Source of the DNA: Lucinisca nassula
Taxonomy: Eukaryota > Mollusca > Bivalvia > Lucinida > Lucinidae
Direction of reading: 5' to 3'
NCBI GenBank assembly: GCA_963580285.1
Contig: OY757017.1
Location: forward strand, 112,129,245-112,193,244
Length of the DNA stretch: 64,000 nucleotides
Part shown: piece after piece, positions 21,004 through 31,258 of the stretch
Numbering within the stretch: the stretch's first letter is position 1
How the letters are laid out: every line of letters begins with the position of its first letter
Notes under the pieces: generated by a model
The model's input: only the letters and a program-made list of their open reading frames with translations
Databases searched by the model: none
What the model was told of the DNA's origin: nothing
Translations under genes and position numbers: made by a program

Positions 21004-21533
21004 TATGTTAGTTGGCGCCTGATGCTCCGTCTTTGGTCGGGCCCCCTCGGAGTCTAACTGTTGGTTTTCTTTTGCTCCAGCAATTCTGTTGTTGTATGCT
21101 GTCGAGTCCTCAACGTTTTGATTTGTATGTTCTCGGAGATGTTACACTGATGAGTTAGGAAGCCTTCATGCGGACTAAACAGGATTAGTGTATGTCGTGA
21201 CGGAGGTGGGGGCGAGGATTATGGCCATGTAAAATCGAGTAAATCCCCCAGTGGAATTCTTTCCACTGACCGTTCCAAGGTGGTTCTTCTGTGGCGGTTT
21301 ATTTATGTTGTTGTTTGTTACTACTTACTGTGTGTATCACTTGTGTCTTTTTGTTTTGGATGGCCATTTGGCCATTTTGTGGGAAAGTAACTCTCCTTAT
21401 GGCCATCCTTTGTTTAGGTTTCCATTATGGTCTTGTCACTTCAAGTTTGTGTTTCTTTCCCTTTGGTGTCTTTAATGGGGGAGTAAATTAATTGTATCGA
21501 TTCCTGATCTTTGTTTTGCTTCTACTATGCAGT
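21004..21533 (+). mobile_element. YLDD-element 3' tail, nearly complete
   Basis: 5'-truncated copy containing most of the 3' UTR: GCGCCTGATGCTCCGTC, GGTTTTCTTTTGCTCCAGC, GCTGTCGAGTCCTCAACG, GATGAGTTAGGAAGCCTTCA, TGACCGTTCCAAGGTGG, TTTCTTTCCCTTTGGTGTCT and the terminal TTTTGCTTCTACT. It abuts the DIRS-like remnant at 21534. Confidence 0.8.
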
Positions 21534-22107
21534 ATGTGAAAAATAGTGATGAAGCAATTCCCATGTTTTCCGATATAATCGTCTAGTGGCCGGCGCTACT
21601 GTGAGCATGCCTCTGAGTTTAGAGCTGTAGTAAGCATGCAGCAACTTAAACCCGAGACTGTTCCAACTGTGGTGCCACCGAGAATGCCTCCTGAAACGAG
21701 GAAAACTGATCAGCATCAACGTTGTGTTTTCCTGGAATATGTTTGGCACGAAAAAGAATATGAAAGCGCAAAGCTTAGAGCACCAAACGTCTTATCAATA
21801 TCATAACGACCTTCTCTTTCGATGTTTGTTTATTGATAATTTCGACAACGGCCATATTGTCTGTCCAGAACAAGATCTTAGAGTCACGCAAGCCTGGTCC
21901 CCAGTGTTCGAGTGCGATGACAATTGGAAAAAGTTCCTTTATAGCAATTTGATAGTGTGGCATATTTTCGTTCCAGCTATACGCAAACCATTAATTTCCG
22001 AATATCCCTGCAAAAAGCCCTTAGTTCCAGAAGAAACAAAGCAAACATATCACTACGTGATTTCCTCCTCGCTTATATTTTCTGTATTTTTGATATTCAG
22101 TTCGTGA
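21534..22107 (-). pseudogene. DIRS/YR-retrotransposon RNase H remnant
   Basis: On the minus strand from about 22080, the reading Y-S-W-N-E-N-M-P, then I-A-I-K-E-L-F-P-I-V-I-A-L-E and F-W-T-D-N-M-A-V-V-E-I-I-N-K-Q-T-S-K is the RNase H domain of DIRS-like retrotransposons, with E in I-K-E-L and D in T-D-N among the catalytic acids. R-A-K-H-I-P-G-K-H-N and D-A-D-Q-F-S-x-F-Q follow after a stop, and then a T-R-R-L-Y-R-K-T-W-E-L block that leads into the recombinase in this class. Several stops. Only the RNase H to spacer region is kept. Confidence 0.7.
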
Positions 22108-22215
22108 GTATATGTTTTACGTCCCACCAACAACTAAGGTCATATGGAGACAGGACTTCGGTTTAAAGACTAATCCGAAAGTCTGGAGGAACACAGAATC
22201 GGTCCAAAGACCTAT
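22103..22215 (+). mobile_element. SINE-like element B, decayed copy
   Basis: GTGAGTATATGTTTTACGTC, CACCAACAACTAAGGTCAT, GGAGACAGGACTTCGG, AAAGACTAATCCGAAAGTCT match the intact copy at 56497-56617 in order. It sits at the truncated 5' side of the DIRS remnant. Confidence 0.65.
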
Positions 22216-22689
22216 TGTTTGCAAGGCGAGCTGCTTATCCACTACACCAAGGATGCTTCTAAACAGTTCGTTAATTCCCAAGAGTACCAACTACTGTAAT
22301 AAGATCTCAGAGCTTAGGCTAAATATATTATATAAGATAAGCAGCTTTTTGAGCGTAGCATGTCAGATTCAATTTCTGTTATCTCTGAAAAACCAGTTTA
22401 CATGCAATAGATAATCCCGTTTGAGCCAGGGACCAACGAACGTTACGAGACAACAATCGCCTGTCACGCAGGCAGGCAGAAGAATATTTTATTATGAATG
22501 TGAAAATTGAAGAAAATACAGATTTGCTTCGAGACGTCTAGAAGTCACAAAAGACTTCTTTTTCTTTAGCGAAAATGAGGCGCTGAATTTGTCATCCTCC
22601 TGAGACCTTATACATGCAGACCAAGTTGATTCCTACCAAATAAATTTAACGTGACATGATATCGTGTATGTAACGGACACTGGTACATT
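22216..22689. other. Unassigned sequence
   Basis: No recognised gene or repeat. Reading frames of up to 100 codons (22112-22414) begin inside SINE B and match nothing known. Confidence 0.3.
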
Positions 22690-22961
22690 ACGAAAACACG
22701 CCTATATAAATACACTGTAAACTTTGCCGCCGAAAAAATGAAAATTTTTAGATGAAAAATTGTAATATATTTCTTATTTCTGCTCAAAATACAGATTGTG
22801 GGCACTCATTAGAACCGTCTCATCGGGGCGGTTCTAGCGAGTACCCACAATTTATATTTTAGAGCAGAAATAAGAAAAATAAGGTTTACCCCCTGTTAAC
22901 CCCAGTTTTACTGTATAAAAGTGGGGTTTAAGGGGGTCAAAATTATATAGGCGTGTTTTCG
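22690..22961. mobile_element. Family H MITE, copy 1
   Basis: Ends are ACGAAAACACGCCTATA and its inverse TATAGGCGTGTTTTCG. In the middle a near-perfect palindrome of about 70 bases pairs GATTGTGGGCACTCATTAGA with CTAGCGAGTACCCACAAT around a CATCGGGGCG loop, flanked by TCTGCTCAAAAT and ATTTTAGAGCAGA. TA-like flanks suggest a Tc1/mariner origin. Non-coding. Confidence 0.85.
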
Positions 22962-23198
22962 ATATGACACAGTGCGTGCCGAAGTATAGCCTTGTTACAA
23001 CGCATAATGTAGTAATGTAGTAATTTCTTCATTTTGAAATTTTTACTACATTATGCGTTGGCATAGTCGACGCGAAATGAAATAAAATGTCGTTTTTACT
23101 TCATTATGCGTCGATACTAAGAGGTTTGAGCAAAATGAAAGAATTATTTCATTTTGCGGCGATGGGTGGCATACTTAATTTTACTTCATTATGCGTGA

Positions 23199-23480
23199 AC
23201 AGTTTGTTTGTTTGATTTGAGGTTTAACGTTCCCGTCAAGACTATTTAGGTCATTTTGGAGACATTGCTTCAAATTTTATGGGACTTTTACCCGATATTG
23301 AGATGAAATGACATCTCAATCGCTGCCGTCCAATTAAAAGCAATAGGGTTTATATGCATGGATGGGCCGACTCGCAGCAGTTTTCCTGGACAGGCTTAGA
23401 CCTTCTAAGCAGATTACGAGGACTCATGTACGGGCGGTATCAGCTCTGCGTGGAAGCATCGTGCAGCCCATCTATTTATA
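23199..23480 (+). mobile_element. SINE-like element A, 3' end replaced
   Basis: Full head and middle from GTTTGTTTGATTTGAGG to CAGCCCATCTATTT, where it runs into TATACCCCCGGCATACGAAG at about 23475. The 3' hairpin is missing, so another repeat interrupted or truncated it. Confidence 0.75.
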
Positions 23481-23570
23481 CCCCCGGCATACGAAGTATG
23501 CAAGGGGGTATAGAGTTTTTGTCCATTCTGTCTGTCTGTCTGTCTGTCTGTCTGCCTGTCTGTCTTTTGT
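23478..23570 (+). repeat. TATACCCCCGGCATACG repeat start and (TGTC)n
   Basis: CCCCCGGCATACGAAGTATG with the inverse GCAAGGGGGTATA forms a hairpin start, followed by GTTTTTGTCCATTC and a TGTC microsatellite at 23528-23566. This arrangement begins many bivalve dispersed repeats. Confidence 0.55.
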
Positions 23571-23571
23571 T

Positions 23572-23690
23572 TGATTTGTTTGATTTGAGGTTTAACGTCC
23601 CCGTCAACACTATTTAGGTCATTTTGGAGACGTTGCTTCCAATTTCATGGGACTTTTACCCGACATTGAGATGCCGCCCAATAAACCTTT
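23572..23690 (+). mobile_element. SINE-like element A, 5' fragment
   Basis: TTGTTTGATTTGAGG through TGAGATGCCGCCCAATAAA, then truncated. A second SINE A piece within 100 bases of the previous one. Confidence 0.65.
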
Positions 23691-23714
23691 TTCTTTGTGA
23701 TTTTGACCTTCAGT

Positions 23715-23817
23715 GTGCTTTTGTGGAAGACCGTCTTTTGGACTGTTCAACTGTGGTCTTAAAGACCACTTTTGAACCGTCTCAAATGTGGTCTAAATTG
23801 TAGGAATTTAACTGTAT
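23715..23817. mobile_element. Family I MITE, partial
   Basis: GGACTGTTCAACTGTGGTCT...AAGACCACTTTTGAACCGTC hairpin and an end GGAATTTAACTG followed by TA. The left terminus is not recognisable. Confidence 0.55.
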
Positions 23818-24012
23818 TGCTTCCTAAGTCTTTTCGAAGACAGCTATGTTCTACCATCATTACTTCATTATGCGTCGATATGGTGCATATCAACGCGAAA
23901 TGAAATAATTTTTTTACTTCATTTCGCGTCGACTATGCCAACGCATAATGTAGTAAAAAAAATCAAAATGTAGTAATTACTACATTACTACATTATGCGT
24001 TGTAACATAGCC

Positions 24013-25340
24013 TGCTTAGAGATCAAATTTTTGATAGACGGCCCTCATCACAGACATTAAACAGTGAAAGAGAACCACCGATCGGGGGTAGGGGAATCCT
24101 CTTTTAATTCCATATTAAGTGACCTGTACCCTGATCGGGGATGGGGGCGCGTGTAAAATGTTCATTTTTGTGTATATTCACAGAATAGGGGAATATAGTC
24201 TGTAGCGTAAACACCAAATTTCAAAAGACTTTAACTTTTTTCCGTTCAAAATTTTAAATGATTTTATTGTCAAGTTATTGAACCCCGAAGTTGATTGATG
24301 AACTCTTTTCTACCAAAAACTTTCATGTCCCTCATCCGGGTACACATGACTCCGATTGGGGCCTTTAAATGATTTTTTCCGCGGTTTGGGTCTCTATCAA
24401 GATGAGTGTCATTGTTGCCCCTAATAGAGACGCCTTAGTATTTCCAGATTTCAAAAGTTTATTATCAACTGGAGTACGAGTAAAACATTCAACAATTGAA
24501 AAACATGTTAAGTAAAACATCTCAGGAAAGTTGCAAACTATGATACCGAAGAATAATCTCAAGCATCCCTATGATCACAGGCCTGTGAATAAGAGCACGG
24601 TACAATGATAATCATTATCACTAGAGGATACAACCCTGACACTTATACTGAACCTTAATGTTTTAAGTGTTCATATGACCAGCAGTTAAGTGGCCATTTT
24701 ACCAGTAGTTCAGTATCCATTTGACTAGAAATCCACGCATTTAAATCCACGCATAAATGCGTGGTTACTATAATGTTGTCCTTGTAGCTAATACAAGTGT
24801 AGATCCACAGAAGTCCAAGATATCCGGACATGTGAAAACGTGTGTATAGCCACTGAGACCGTTCGAATAGCAGCCTGATGCATGTATATAAAGGCAAACA
24901 ACACATGTCCAGACAAGCACAAACTATTCTCAACCATGAGATTATGGAAACCCTAAGGCTGTTATTAATTCATCCCATCATCACAATAAACACCTTGGGC
25001 CAGTTGTTCAAAATTAACGACGTCGTTAGTTAACGTATAGTTAAAACTTTGATTTTTAAATATGGCAAATATGCTTAATGATTTGCTGAGTAAATGTGAG
25101 CAGCATTTGCGGATCAATTTTTTTTTTCAGTAAATAAACCAAAATTTTCGATATTGTACTTGCTAGAACAGATAACAATTTGACCACTAACGAGCTCATT
25201 AAGCTAACGATGCTTTGAACAACTTTAATTCAGCCCAGAATCACAGTAAACACCCCTAATCGTTAACAATAACTGGTATCAAAACATACCCTATAAACCA
25301 GTTTAAATGTTCATTTTAGTAGATTACAGTAAAACGTCCA
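24013..25340. other. Unassigned intergenic sequence
   Basis: No gene recognised. It contains two similar GATCGGGG(G/A)TAGGGG blocks at 24082 and 24133 and a short inverted repeat AATCCACGCATTTAAATCC...GCGTGG near 24730-24760. Otherwise AT-rich single-copy-looking DNA. Confidence 0.3.
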
Positions 25341-25553
25341 AAACTTCAGCACATGAAATATTGCTGCAGGTATCAGCGTAAGATACAAACACAGCATATG
25401 CCCCCGGCAAAACTTCTCCAAAGAGCAGCCTGGTCCAGATCTAAACCCAATGAGGCAGTGCAGGTCCAGACCAGAATGTTTAAAAAAGATAGAAAGAAAA
25501 ATCAATCTGGACCCGAGCCATCCACTATGACAAACATGCCCAATAACCCGTGA
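25341..25553 (+). CDS. Weak candidate exon, 66-codon open frame
   Basis: An open frame from 25353 with basic, hydrophilic content (L-L-Q-R-A-A-W-S-R-S-K-P, M-F-K-K-D-R-K-K-N). AACTTCAG precedes it and could be a splice acceptor. CCCGTGAGTTC at about 25548 resembles a donor. The upstream tract is not pyrimidine-rich, no protein family is recognised, and the opposite strand is open over much the same span. Reported only because it is one of the few frames here with no transposon or tandem-repeat explanation. Confidence 0.12.
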   Translation, partial: KLQHMKYCCRYQRKIQTQHMPPAKLLQRAAWSRSKPNEAVQVQTRMFKKDRKKNQSGPEPSTMTNMPNNP

Positions 25554-25950
25554 GTTCCCGAGTTGTTAAGCTTGTTAACAATTCAGACTATCATCAAAGA
25601 GGCCTTGTCATCAACCATGAATGCCATTTTTATAAATAAGATTAATATTCTTGAAAAGTACCTGAAAAGTTTTCACAACCACTTTGCAGTATTTCACAAC
25701 TTTATAAGGATAATGAATATCACTATTATTTGAACCCATAAGGTTTCCAAATTTTATTTAGTATTGGGCCTTATGAACATATGCATTAGCAATACATTTT
25801 TCGAAAATCTTCGAAATATGTGCTTTCCAACACATAGTGGGGATCATCTTCAAGTCGATGAAGTGAACACAGCTGACAGATTATGTAGCAGTATCAAGGG
25901 ATCTTTCCCATTTGATAGGCAGATCAAACTGTGGAAGAAAGTAATTCATT
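25554..25950. other. Unassigned sequence
   Basis: AT-rich, no recognised feature. Confidence 0.3.
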
Positions 25951-26224
25951 ACCAAAACACGCCCATGCAAATATATTGTAAACTTTTCTGCCGAAAAAGC
26001 TAAAATTTTTGAAATGAAAACTTGTGATGTTTTTTTTCTTATTTCTGCTCAATATATAAATTGTGGAACTCGTGAGAACCGCCTTATCGAGGCGGTTCTA
26101 ACGAGTACCTACAATCTATATTTTAGAGAAGAAATAAGAAAAATAAGGTTTACCCCGGTAAACCCCAGTTTTACTATATAAAAGTGGGGTTCAATGGGGT
26201 AAAAATTATATAGGCGTGTTTTCG
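25951..26224. mobile_element. Family H MITE, copy 2
   Basis: Same orientation as copy 1. The left end has decayed to CCAAAACACGCCCATG, and the right end TATAGGCGTGTTTTCG is intact. The central palindrome around CCTTATCGAGGCGG and the AAAAGTGGGGTTCAATGGGG block are present. Confidence 0.8.
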
Positions 26225-26441
26225 TGATGGCCAGATCTGTTGGTAAATTAGTTTTCATACTATTAATCCTTCTTACATACCCTACATATTAAACAGTTAA
26301 GAGCTCCATAAGCAGATCTTTTACCGGTTAATATGACGTATACATGTGCTTAATGGCTTTTGCATTATTTAAAGGGGCCTCTTGTTGCAGCCACACTTCT
26401 GCCTTATCACATTCATGAAGGATGTTCTTTATACTTAAATC

Positions 26442-26712
26442 ACGAAAACACGCCTATATAATATTTACCCCCTTTAACCCCACTTTTATATAGTAAAAGT
26501 GGGGTTTACAGGGGTAAACATTATTTTTCTTCTTTCTGCTCTAAAATATAGACTGTGGGTACTCGTTAGAACCGCCTCATCATAACGAGTATCCACAATC
26601 TATATTATGAGCAGAAAAAGAAAAATAGAAAAATATCACAATTTTTCATCATCAAATTTTCGATTTTTCGCCGGTAAAATAGTCAATGTATTTGCATAGG
26701 CATGCTTTAGTA
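26442..26712. mobile_element. Family H MITE, copy 3 (opposite orientation)
   Basis: Begins ACGAAAACACGCCTATATAA, followed at once by TACCCCCTTTAACCCCACTT. Central palindrome arms GACTGTGGGTACTCGTTAGA and TAACGAGTATCCACAATC remain but part of the loop is deleted. The right end GCATAGGCATGCTTTAG has decayed. It lies about 220 bases from copy 2 in inverted orientation. Confidence 0.8.
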
Positions 26713-27425
26713 ATGAAACACCTTAAATAATAAGTCAGTATCATGTATGACAAGTAAAATTTTATATGACTGATTTGATATTGTGGTCGGTTGAACATCA
26801 ATTAACCTTTGTCAGAATCCTATTATACTAGATTTAAGTTCAATAATTGAATGCCCGTCTAGCTGAATTTGAAGTAAAACATTTGGCTTTGTAGCTTCCA
26901 AAATCATCTTTTGATATGAGCCCAAATGGTATCACAATTCCCGTACTCAAACATCTTAGGCATAAACTAAAGTAGGACTTAATCAACTACTTATAAATAA
27001 TTGAAATGTTATATTCAGATTGCCCATTTTACTAATTCGATAGCGACCTACCTACTTTAACAGGTGGGACATTATAATTAATAATATTGATGGTTACATT
27101 GATGATAATTATAGTTAGTTAAAGAGATTTATTGTTGGTGATTCTGATTACCCCCCCCCCCCCTCCCCCATGTTCCTTTTTAGTTACAATCACAATATCT
27201 GAGTCACCGCCTGCTTGTGAAGAGCTGCTTACTCGGTTTACCAGCTGTCAATTTTGTTTACTGTCGTAACTCCATGTTTCGACTTCTTTCCCATGTGATA
27301 TTATCGGGGTGGTGGTCGGGTTGGGGTTGAGATTGTATTAGTTCTTGGTCGTTTCCTGTTACAATTTTCACTTTAATGTCAAAACTTAAAATGTAAGTCT
27401 ATAGGTAAATATAATTTTCTAGTTT
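26713..27425. other. Unassigned sequence with poly-C
   Basis: No gene. A poly-C tract (CCCCCCCCCCCCCCTCCCCC) lies at 27151-27170. The rest is AT-rich. Confidence 0.35.
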
Positions 27426-27735
27426 TTCTAATCACAGCAAACCAAGCTTACGGGATTTGTCCACCAGTCTTTTGCTTTTCTGAAAGGGTCCATTGTAGGA
27501 AACTGTACACCTAAGTTTACATGGTCATTATCAATGTCAACCTTGTGACAATTGCATGTAAAACAGGGTTCTCCTTGACATTCCTATTATGACAAACAGT
27601 AATTTTAGCCTTGGTTGGGTTAACCTCAAGATCCAATGATAAACAATTTGGTAACATATCATTTAGAGCAGCATGAATTTCTGAAGCAGACTCACCAAAA
27701 TCACTGTATCATCGATACTGGAAACAGAATTCAAG
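27426..27735 (-). pseudogene. LINE reverse-transcriptase fragment
   Basis: On the minus strand from about 27722: I-D-D-T-V-I (an x-D-D catalytic box with an Ile in place of the usual aromatic and Ala), then, one frame over, G-E-S-A-S-E-I-H-A-A-L-N, L-D-L-E-V-N-P-T-K-A-K-I-T-V and N-R-N-V-K-E-N-P. The order D-D-T-V...N-x-x-K-T-K is the palm-to-thumb region of a non-LTR RT distinct from both other RT families here. Frameshifts and stops beyond this. Upstream palm motifs are not readable. Confidence 0.5.
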
Positions 27736-28062
27736 AAATAATCTATCTTGACGAACACAGACAATACTTGCAAATGTGGCAGGGGGTCTTAGATTTACTC
27801 TTGATTTCTATTTCTATTATGCATTTTTTATCTTAACAAAACCCTGCTAGCGTTGAAGACATTGAAAAATTGCAACCTCACTTTCCACTTTATATAGGAA
27901 AAACCTGGGCTTGCAGGATTATACAGTATTATTACATCTTGTTGATTCGGAATATATTAACCTTACGTGCATCTGCTTTAGATACCCTTAAACCGACAAC
28001 AGATAGATGGTGTAGGCCTACTAAATGGCAAACAATATGCAGTCAGACTGTATAAGTGCATG
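27736..28062. other. Unassigned sequence
   Basis: Possibly the decayed upstream part of the LINE fragment, but no motif is readable. Confidence 0.3.
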
Positions 28063-28600
28063 ACATTGCGCAAACATGCATGTGCAATATACTGTAAACT
28101 TTTCAGGTATCAAAAGAATGAAATCTTTCAGATAATTACCATTGCTCACCCGTGCGACATAGTGCATTTTTCACATGTCAAAAATGGCTACTTTTCTGGT
28201 GAAAATCCGTGATATTTTTCTTATTTGTACTGCAAGCATAGGTTATGGGTACTCTTTAGAACCGCCTCATTGAGGCGGTTCTAACGAGTACCCACAACCT
28301 ATGTCTTGGAGCGAAAACATTGAAAATAATGGGTACGCCCGTAAACTAATTTTTCTCTGTATAAAGAATGATTTAGGGGGGTGTTTCTTTCACGGACTTG
28401 TTCACGTGATGTGAATAATGCTATATTTTCCTTATTTCTGTTCAAAACATACAATCAGCATTCTTGTTTGAATGCCATCATAAATGCGTTTTGCTACTGA
28501 GTATCCATACTGTTTAAGAGCAGAAATAAGAAAAACAAATTTAATGTTTGATCCTGAAAACCCAGGGGGTTCCTGTATAAAATGGAAAGTAGGGTTTACC
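28063..28600. mobile_element. Two diverged family H relatives
   Basis: 28190-28400 has a perfect palindrome (GGTTATGGGTACTCTTTAGA...CTAACGAGTACCCACAACC around GCCTCATTGAGGCGG), with TTCTTATTTGTACTGCAAG to its left. 28430-28600 has only traces: TTCCTTATTTCTGTTC on the left and GAGCAGAAATAAGAAAAA on the right. The outer ends are decayed (CGCAAACATGCATGTGC near 28070). These are an older subfamily of the copies at 22690-29385. Confidence 0.6.
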
Positions 28601-29112
28601 ATGGTCTTTAACGCATTTGCTGCTTGCTATATTGATGGGTGTGTGCTGATGGTTATTTCCTGACGATTGCATATAGATATAAATGCATTACAAAGAAAAT
28701 AAACAAAAAACATTTTTAGGATAAAATGTAAAATGCACAAAAGACTAAGGCGCTAAGATGTCCTGTTCTGGAACAAAAATGATACATATGAAAAAATAAC
28801 TTGACCTTGAAAGAGACCTCTAACGGGGTCAGACTACGTGTATTTTTGCGAGACATGTTTAGCCCGATCAGTGGACACTATCAATATGTCATATTCGTTA
28901 GTAACTTGTAAACATCTTCTGGAACAGAATGATAAATCAGCCTAGCTTGACACTTTCACCCCTGAGTTTTTTTAAGTGGTATCTTTCATCTTCGATTTGG
29001 GGATGCCTGTATGGTTGCAAACACGTGTCTCACATGTCTCGCTGAATTGATAGCAGTTGCAAACAGTGTAGATCCTGACGAGACAGATTAAAGCGAGTCG
29101 TCTCTTCACATC
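28601..29112. other. Unassigned sequence
   Basis: No gene. A short GCAAACAGTGTAGATCCTGA word at 29057 resembles the family G hairpin arm. Confidence 0.3.
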
Positions 29113-29385
29113 ACGAAAACACGCCTATATAATTTTGACCCCCCTCGAACCCCACTTTTATATAGTAAAACTGGGGTTTACAGAGGTAAATCTTATTTTT
29201 ATTATTTCTGCTCTAAAATATAGATTGTGGGTACTCGTTAGAACCGCCTCGATGAGGCGGTTCTAACGAGTACCTACAATCTATATTTTGAGCAGAAATA
29301 AGAAAAATATCACAATTTTTCATCTTAAAATTTTCATTTTTTCGGCGATAAAGGTTACAACCTATTGGTATAGGCGTGTTTTCGT
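29113..29385. mobile_element. Family H MITE, copy 4 (best preserved)
   Basis: Intact ends ACGAAAACACGCCTATA and TATAGGCGTGTTTTCGT. The central palindrome is essentially perfect: AGATTGTGGGTACTCGTTAG through CTAACGAGTACCTACAATCT with GCCTCGATGAGGC at the centre. 273 bp, non-coding. Confidence 0.88.
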
Positions 29386-29749
29386 AATGAGGTCCCGCAC
29401 TTTTAGCATGAGTCCCTGTACCGGAACGTTCCTCTGCAAAGGGTGAATAATGCTGGAGCAAAATTCTTCAAAGCAGTTTTTCTTGGAGCATAAGGCTTAA
29501 TATTAGGCTCCTTGAAACGATCTTCTGAAGACGCGTGTAGGACTTGCGTGTACCAGTGCGTGGCACTCTTGTGAGTACCCGTGCGTGACTCTGGAACAAA
29601 AAATGTTGATGCAGAATTCAGCCAGATTTTAGCCATTGGGTTAATTCATCTTTGTGAAAGCGTATTATTTTTTTACTGTCTTTGATAATGGCCAATTTCG
29701 GATGAAAAAAAAAAAAAAAAAAAAAAAAACAGAGCTGATGTTCAAACAT
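29386..29749. other. Unassigned sequence with poly-A
   Basis: A run of about 24 A at 29706-29729. No gene; the minus-strand open frame at 29403-29636 has no recognised similarity. Confidence 0.35.
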
Positions 29750-30240
29750 GCCCTTATTATGTTAAAATGCTTAAGCCCACAAAGGGCAATAATTTGGTTG
29801 AATATCCATAAAACTGTATTAACATATAATGCGGCCATCTACACACTGCTTTAAAACTGCCTTAAAATTTTCAAGAGCCGTTGCTTGAGACAGTTTGCTT
29901 GCAAATGGTTCATATGCCAACTTGCCTAAGTCCACAAAGGGCATAATGTAGTCAGATTTTCGTACAATTTTACCGAACTTTAACCAGATCATCTTCCCAT
30001 TGGTAATAAACTGCCTGCACAGTTTCAACAGCCTCGCCCAAGCAGTTTTTTAGATATATGGCTTTGAAGCTCTGTTAAAATGCCAAAGTCCATAAAGGGG
30101 GAATAATTTGGTCAATTGCTCATAAAATTATATTTAATCAAGTCAACTTTACACCAGTCCCACACTGTCTTCGAAATCCCAAACACCTAGCCTATACGGT
30201 TCTTGAGATGTTTTTACAAGCCTCATATTTCAGCACCAAG
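29750..30240. repeat. Degenerate tandem array, about 160-bp period
   Basis: The words CACAAAGGGCAATAATTTGG, CACAAAGGGCATAATGTAGT and CATAAAGGGGGAATAATTTG recur at about 29777, 29932 and 30091, each followed by a similar AT-rich body. This is the degenerate style common in bivalve non-coding repeats. Confidence 0.55.
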
Positions 30241-30329
30241 ACATCTGATCGAAAAGGAAAACTACGTTTGCACTTGTTTTTCATAAGCAATCCACATGCC
30301 ATATCAGAACCCCAGCATATATGGTTCCT

Positions 30330-30560
30330 ATGATTTGATTGTGTTGGGATTTTACGACAGGACACGCCTTGTTTATCATTTTGTGACGTCTCCCAGAGAA
30401 AGAGAGAAATGTGAGAGAAGAGAAAGTAGAGGAGTGAAGTAAGGGACAGGAGAGAAAGAGTAAAATGAATGGAAGCGTAGAGACAGAAATATTCTCCCTC
30501 TACCCTTACCTGATGCAAGGACAGCAGGCTGGTTCAACTGTAAGGCATTATCAGCTTGAG
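30330..30560 (-). repeat. Dispersed repeat J, minus-strand copy
   Basis: Read on the minus strand it has CTGCTGTCCTTGCATCAGG, GTAGAGGG, a C/T-rich block, then TCTCTGGGAGACGTCACAAA and GTCCTGTCGTAAAATCCC. The plus-strand region 40371-40600 has the same blocks in the same order. About 230 bp, non-coding; class unknown. Confidence 0.65.
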
Positions 30561-30584
30561 GTCCCAGTGACGCAAAATACCTAA

Positions 30585-30769
30585 TACAATACAATTCTTA
30601 TATTAAGACCACTTTTTAGACTGTTCAAAAGTGGTCTTTAAGACCACTTTTGAATAGTACCAAAAGTGGTCTCCCACTAGAGCACACTGGATGTAGAAAA
30701 TACAAAGAAAATGTAGCTGAAACCTTCTAAATATTCTTTATGGTCTTAATTTTATGTGGTTTCACTGTA
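30585..30769. mobile_element. Family I MITE, copy 2
   Basis: The element is 30587-30767, flanked by TA. Starts CAATACAATTCTTATATT, ends GTGGTTTCACTG. The internal hairpin is CAAAAGTGGTCTTTAAGACC. Same family as 9982-10186. Confidence 0.75.
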
Positions 30770-31070
30770 TAAGATACGTCGGACAGCCTAACGGACGGGC
30801 GATTAAAACAAATGGAATCTGCTCCCACCCTCAACTTCATAGAAGATGGGGGCATTAAAACTCCCGGAATCAAACCAATGACTCCTTGCTTATGAAGCGA
30901 GTAGTTTAACCTCTAAACCGGGGAGTTGTATTGAAATAAGAATATGTTAAGCAGCGCATGGGAAAAGAAGACTTATTGCATAACCGATCACAACAGTCTT
31001 TGCTAAGCTATCTCTGACACCTATCTAATAGGGCTGGATATAAGGCGTCTTGCACGGGTCTTCGAGGCAT
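30770..31070. other. Unassigned sequence
   Basis: No gene recognised. Confidence 0.3.
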
Positions 31071-31071
31071 A

Positions 31072-31258
31072 CTTGATAAGAGCGCTGACTCTTAATCATG
31101 GGGTCTCCCATCGCTCTGGTTCGAGCCAAGCTCGTGTCACATGTGAGAGGTCAGGCGCTGCAACAGAAGGCCAGGTGGTTTTTCTCCCAATACCCCCGTT
31201 TTCGTCCACGTCTGATTCACGATCGGATCGAAATAAGTGAAATAAATTTGAAATTCCG
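31072..31258 (+). mobile_element. tRNA-Lys(CTT)-derived SINE, best copy
   Basis: The tRNA part reads TAAGAGCGCTGACTCTTAAT, with an anticodon loop around CTT, then a clean B box GGTTCGAGCC at 31119-31128. The body is GCAACAGAAGGCCAGGTGG, TTTTTCTCCCAATACCCCCG, TTTTCGTCCACGTCTGATT, GATCGAAATAAGTGAAAT. The acceptor stem cannot be formed, so it is not a functional tRNA gene. It directly precedes the minisatellite. Confidence 0.75.

Larger units (their letters stand above)
22990..24012. repeat. Large inverted repeat with CATTATGCGT arms
   Basis: The left arm (22990-23110) and right arm (23866-24012) are inverted copies of about 120-145 bases. Both contain TTACAACGCATAATGTAG, GCGTTGGCATAGTCGACGCG and CATTATGCGTCGAT, and each arm carries nested short palindromes. 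The 750-base middle holds a further CATTATGCG stretch, SINE A sequence, a TATACCCCCGGCATACGAAG repeat start with a (TGTC)n run, and family I sequence. The architecture resembles a foldback element, though the middle is clearly invaded. Confidence 0.7.

Noticed and set aside
29403..29636. 77-codon minus-strand frame as a conserved small protein
   Set aside because: No similarity recognised, no upstream promoter or splice logic, and it starts within 20 bases of a MITE.
31075..31130. Functional tRNA-Lys gene
   Set aside because: The anticodon arm and B box are clear, but the acceptor stem and D arm are not, and the body recurs as a SINE at 13075, 17080 and 17526.
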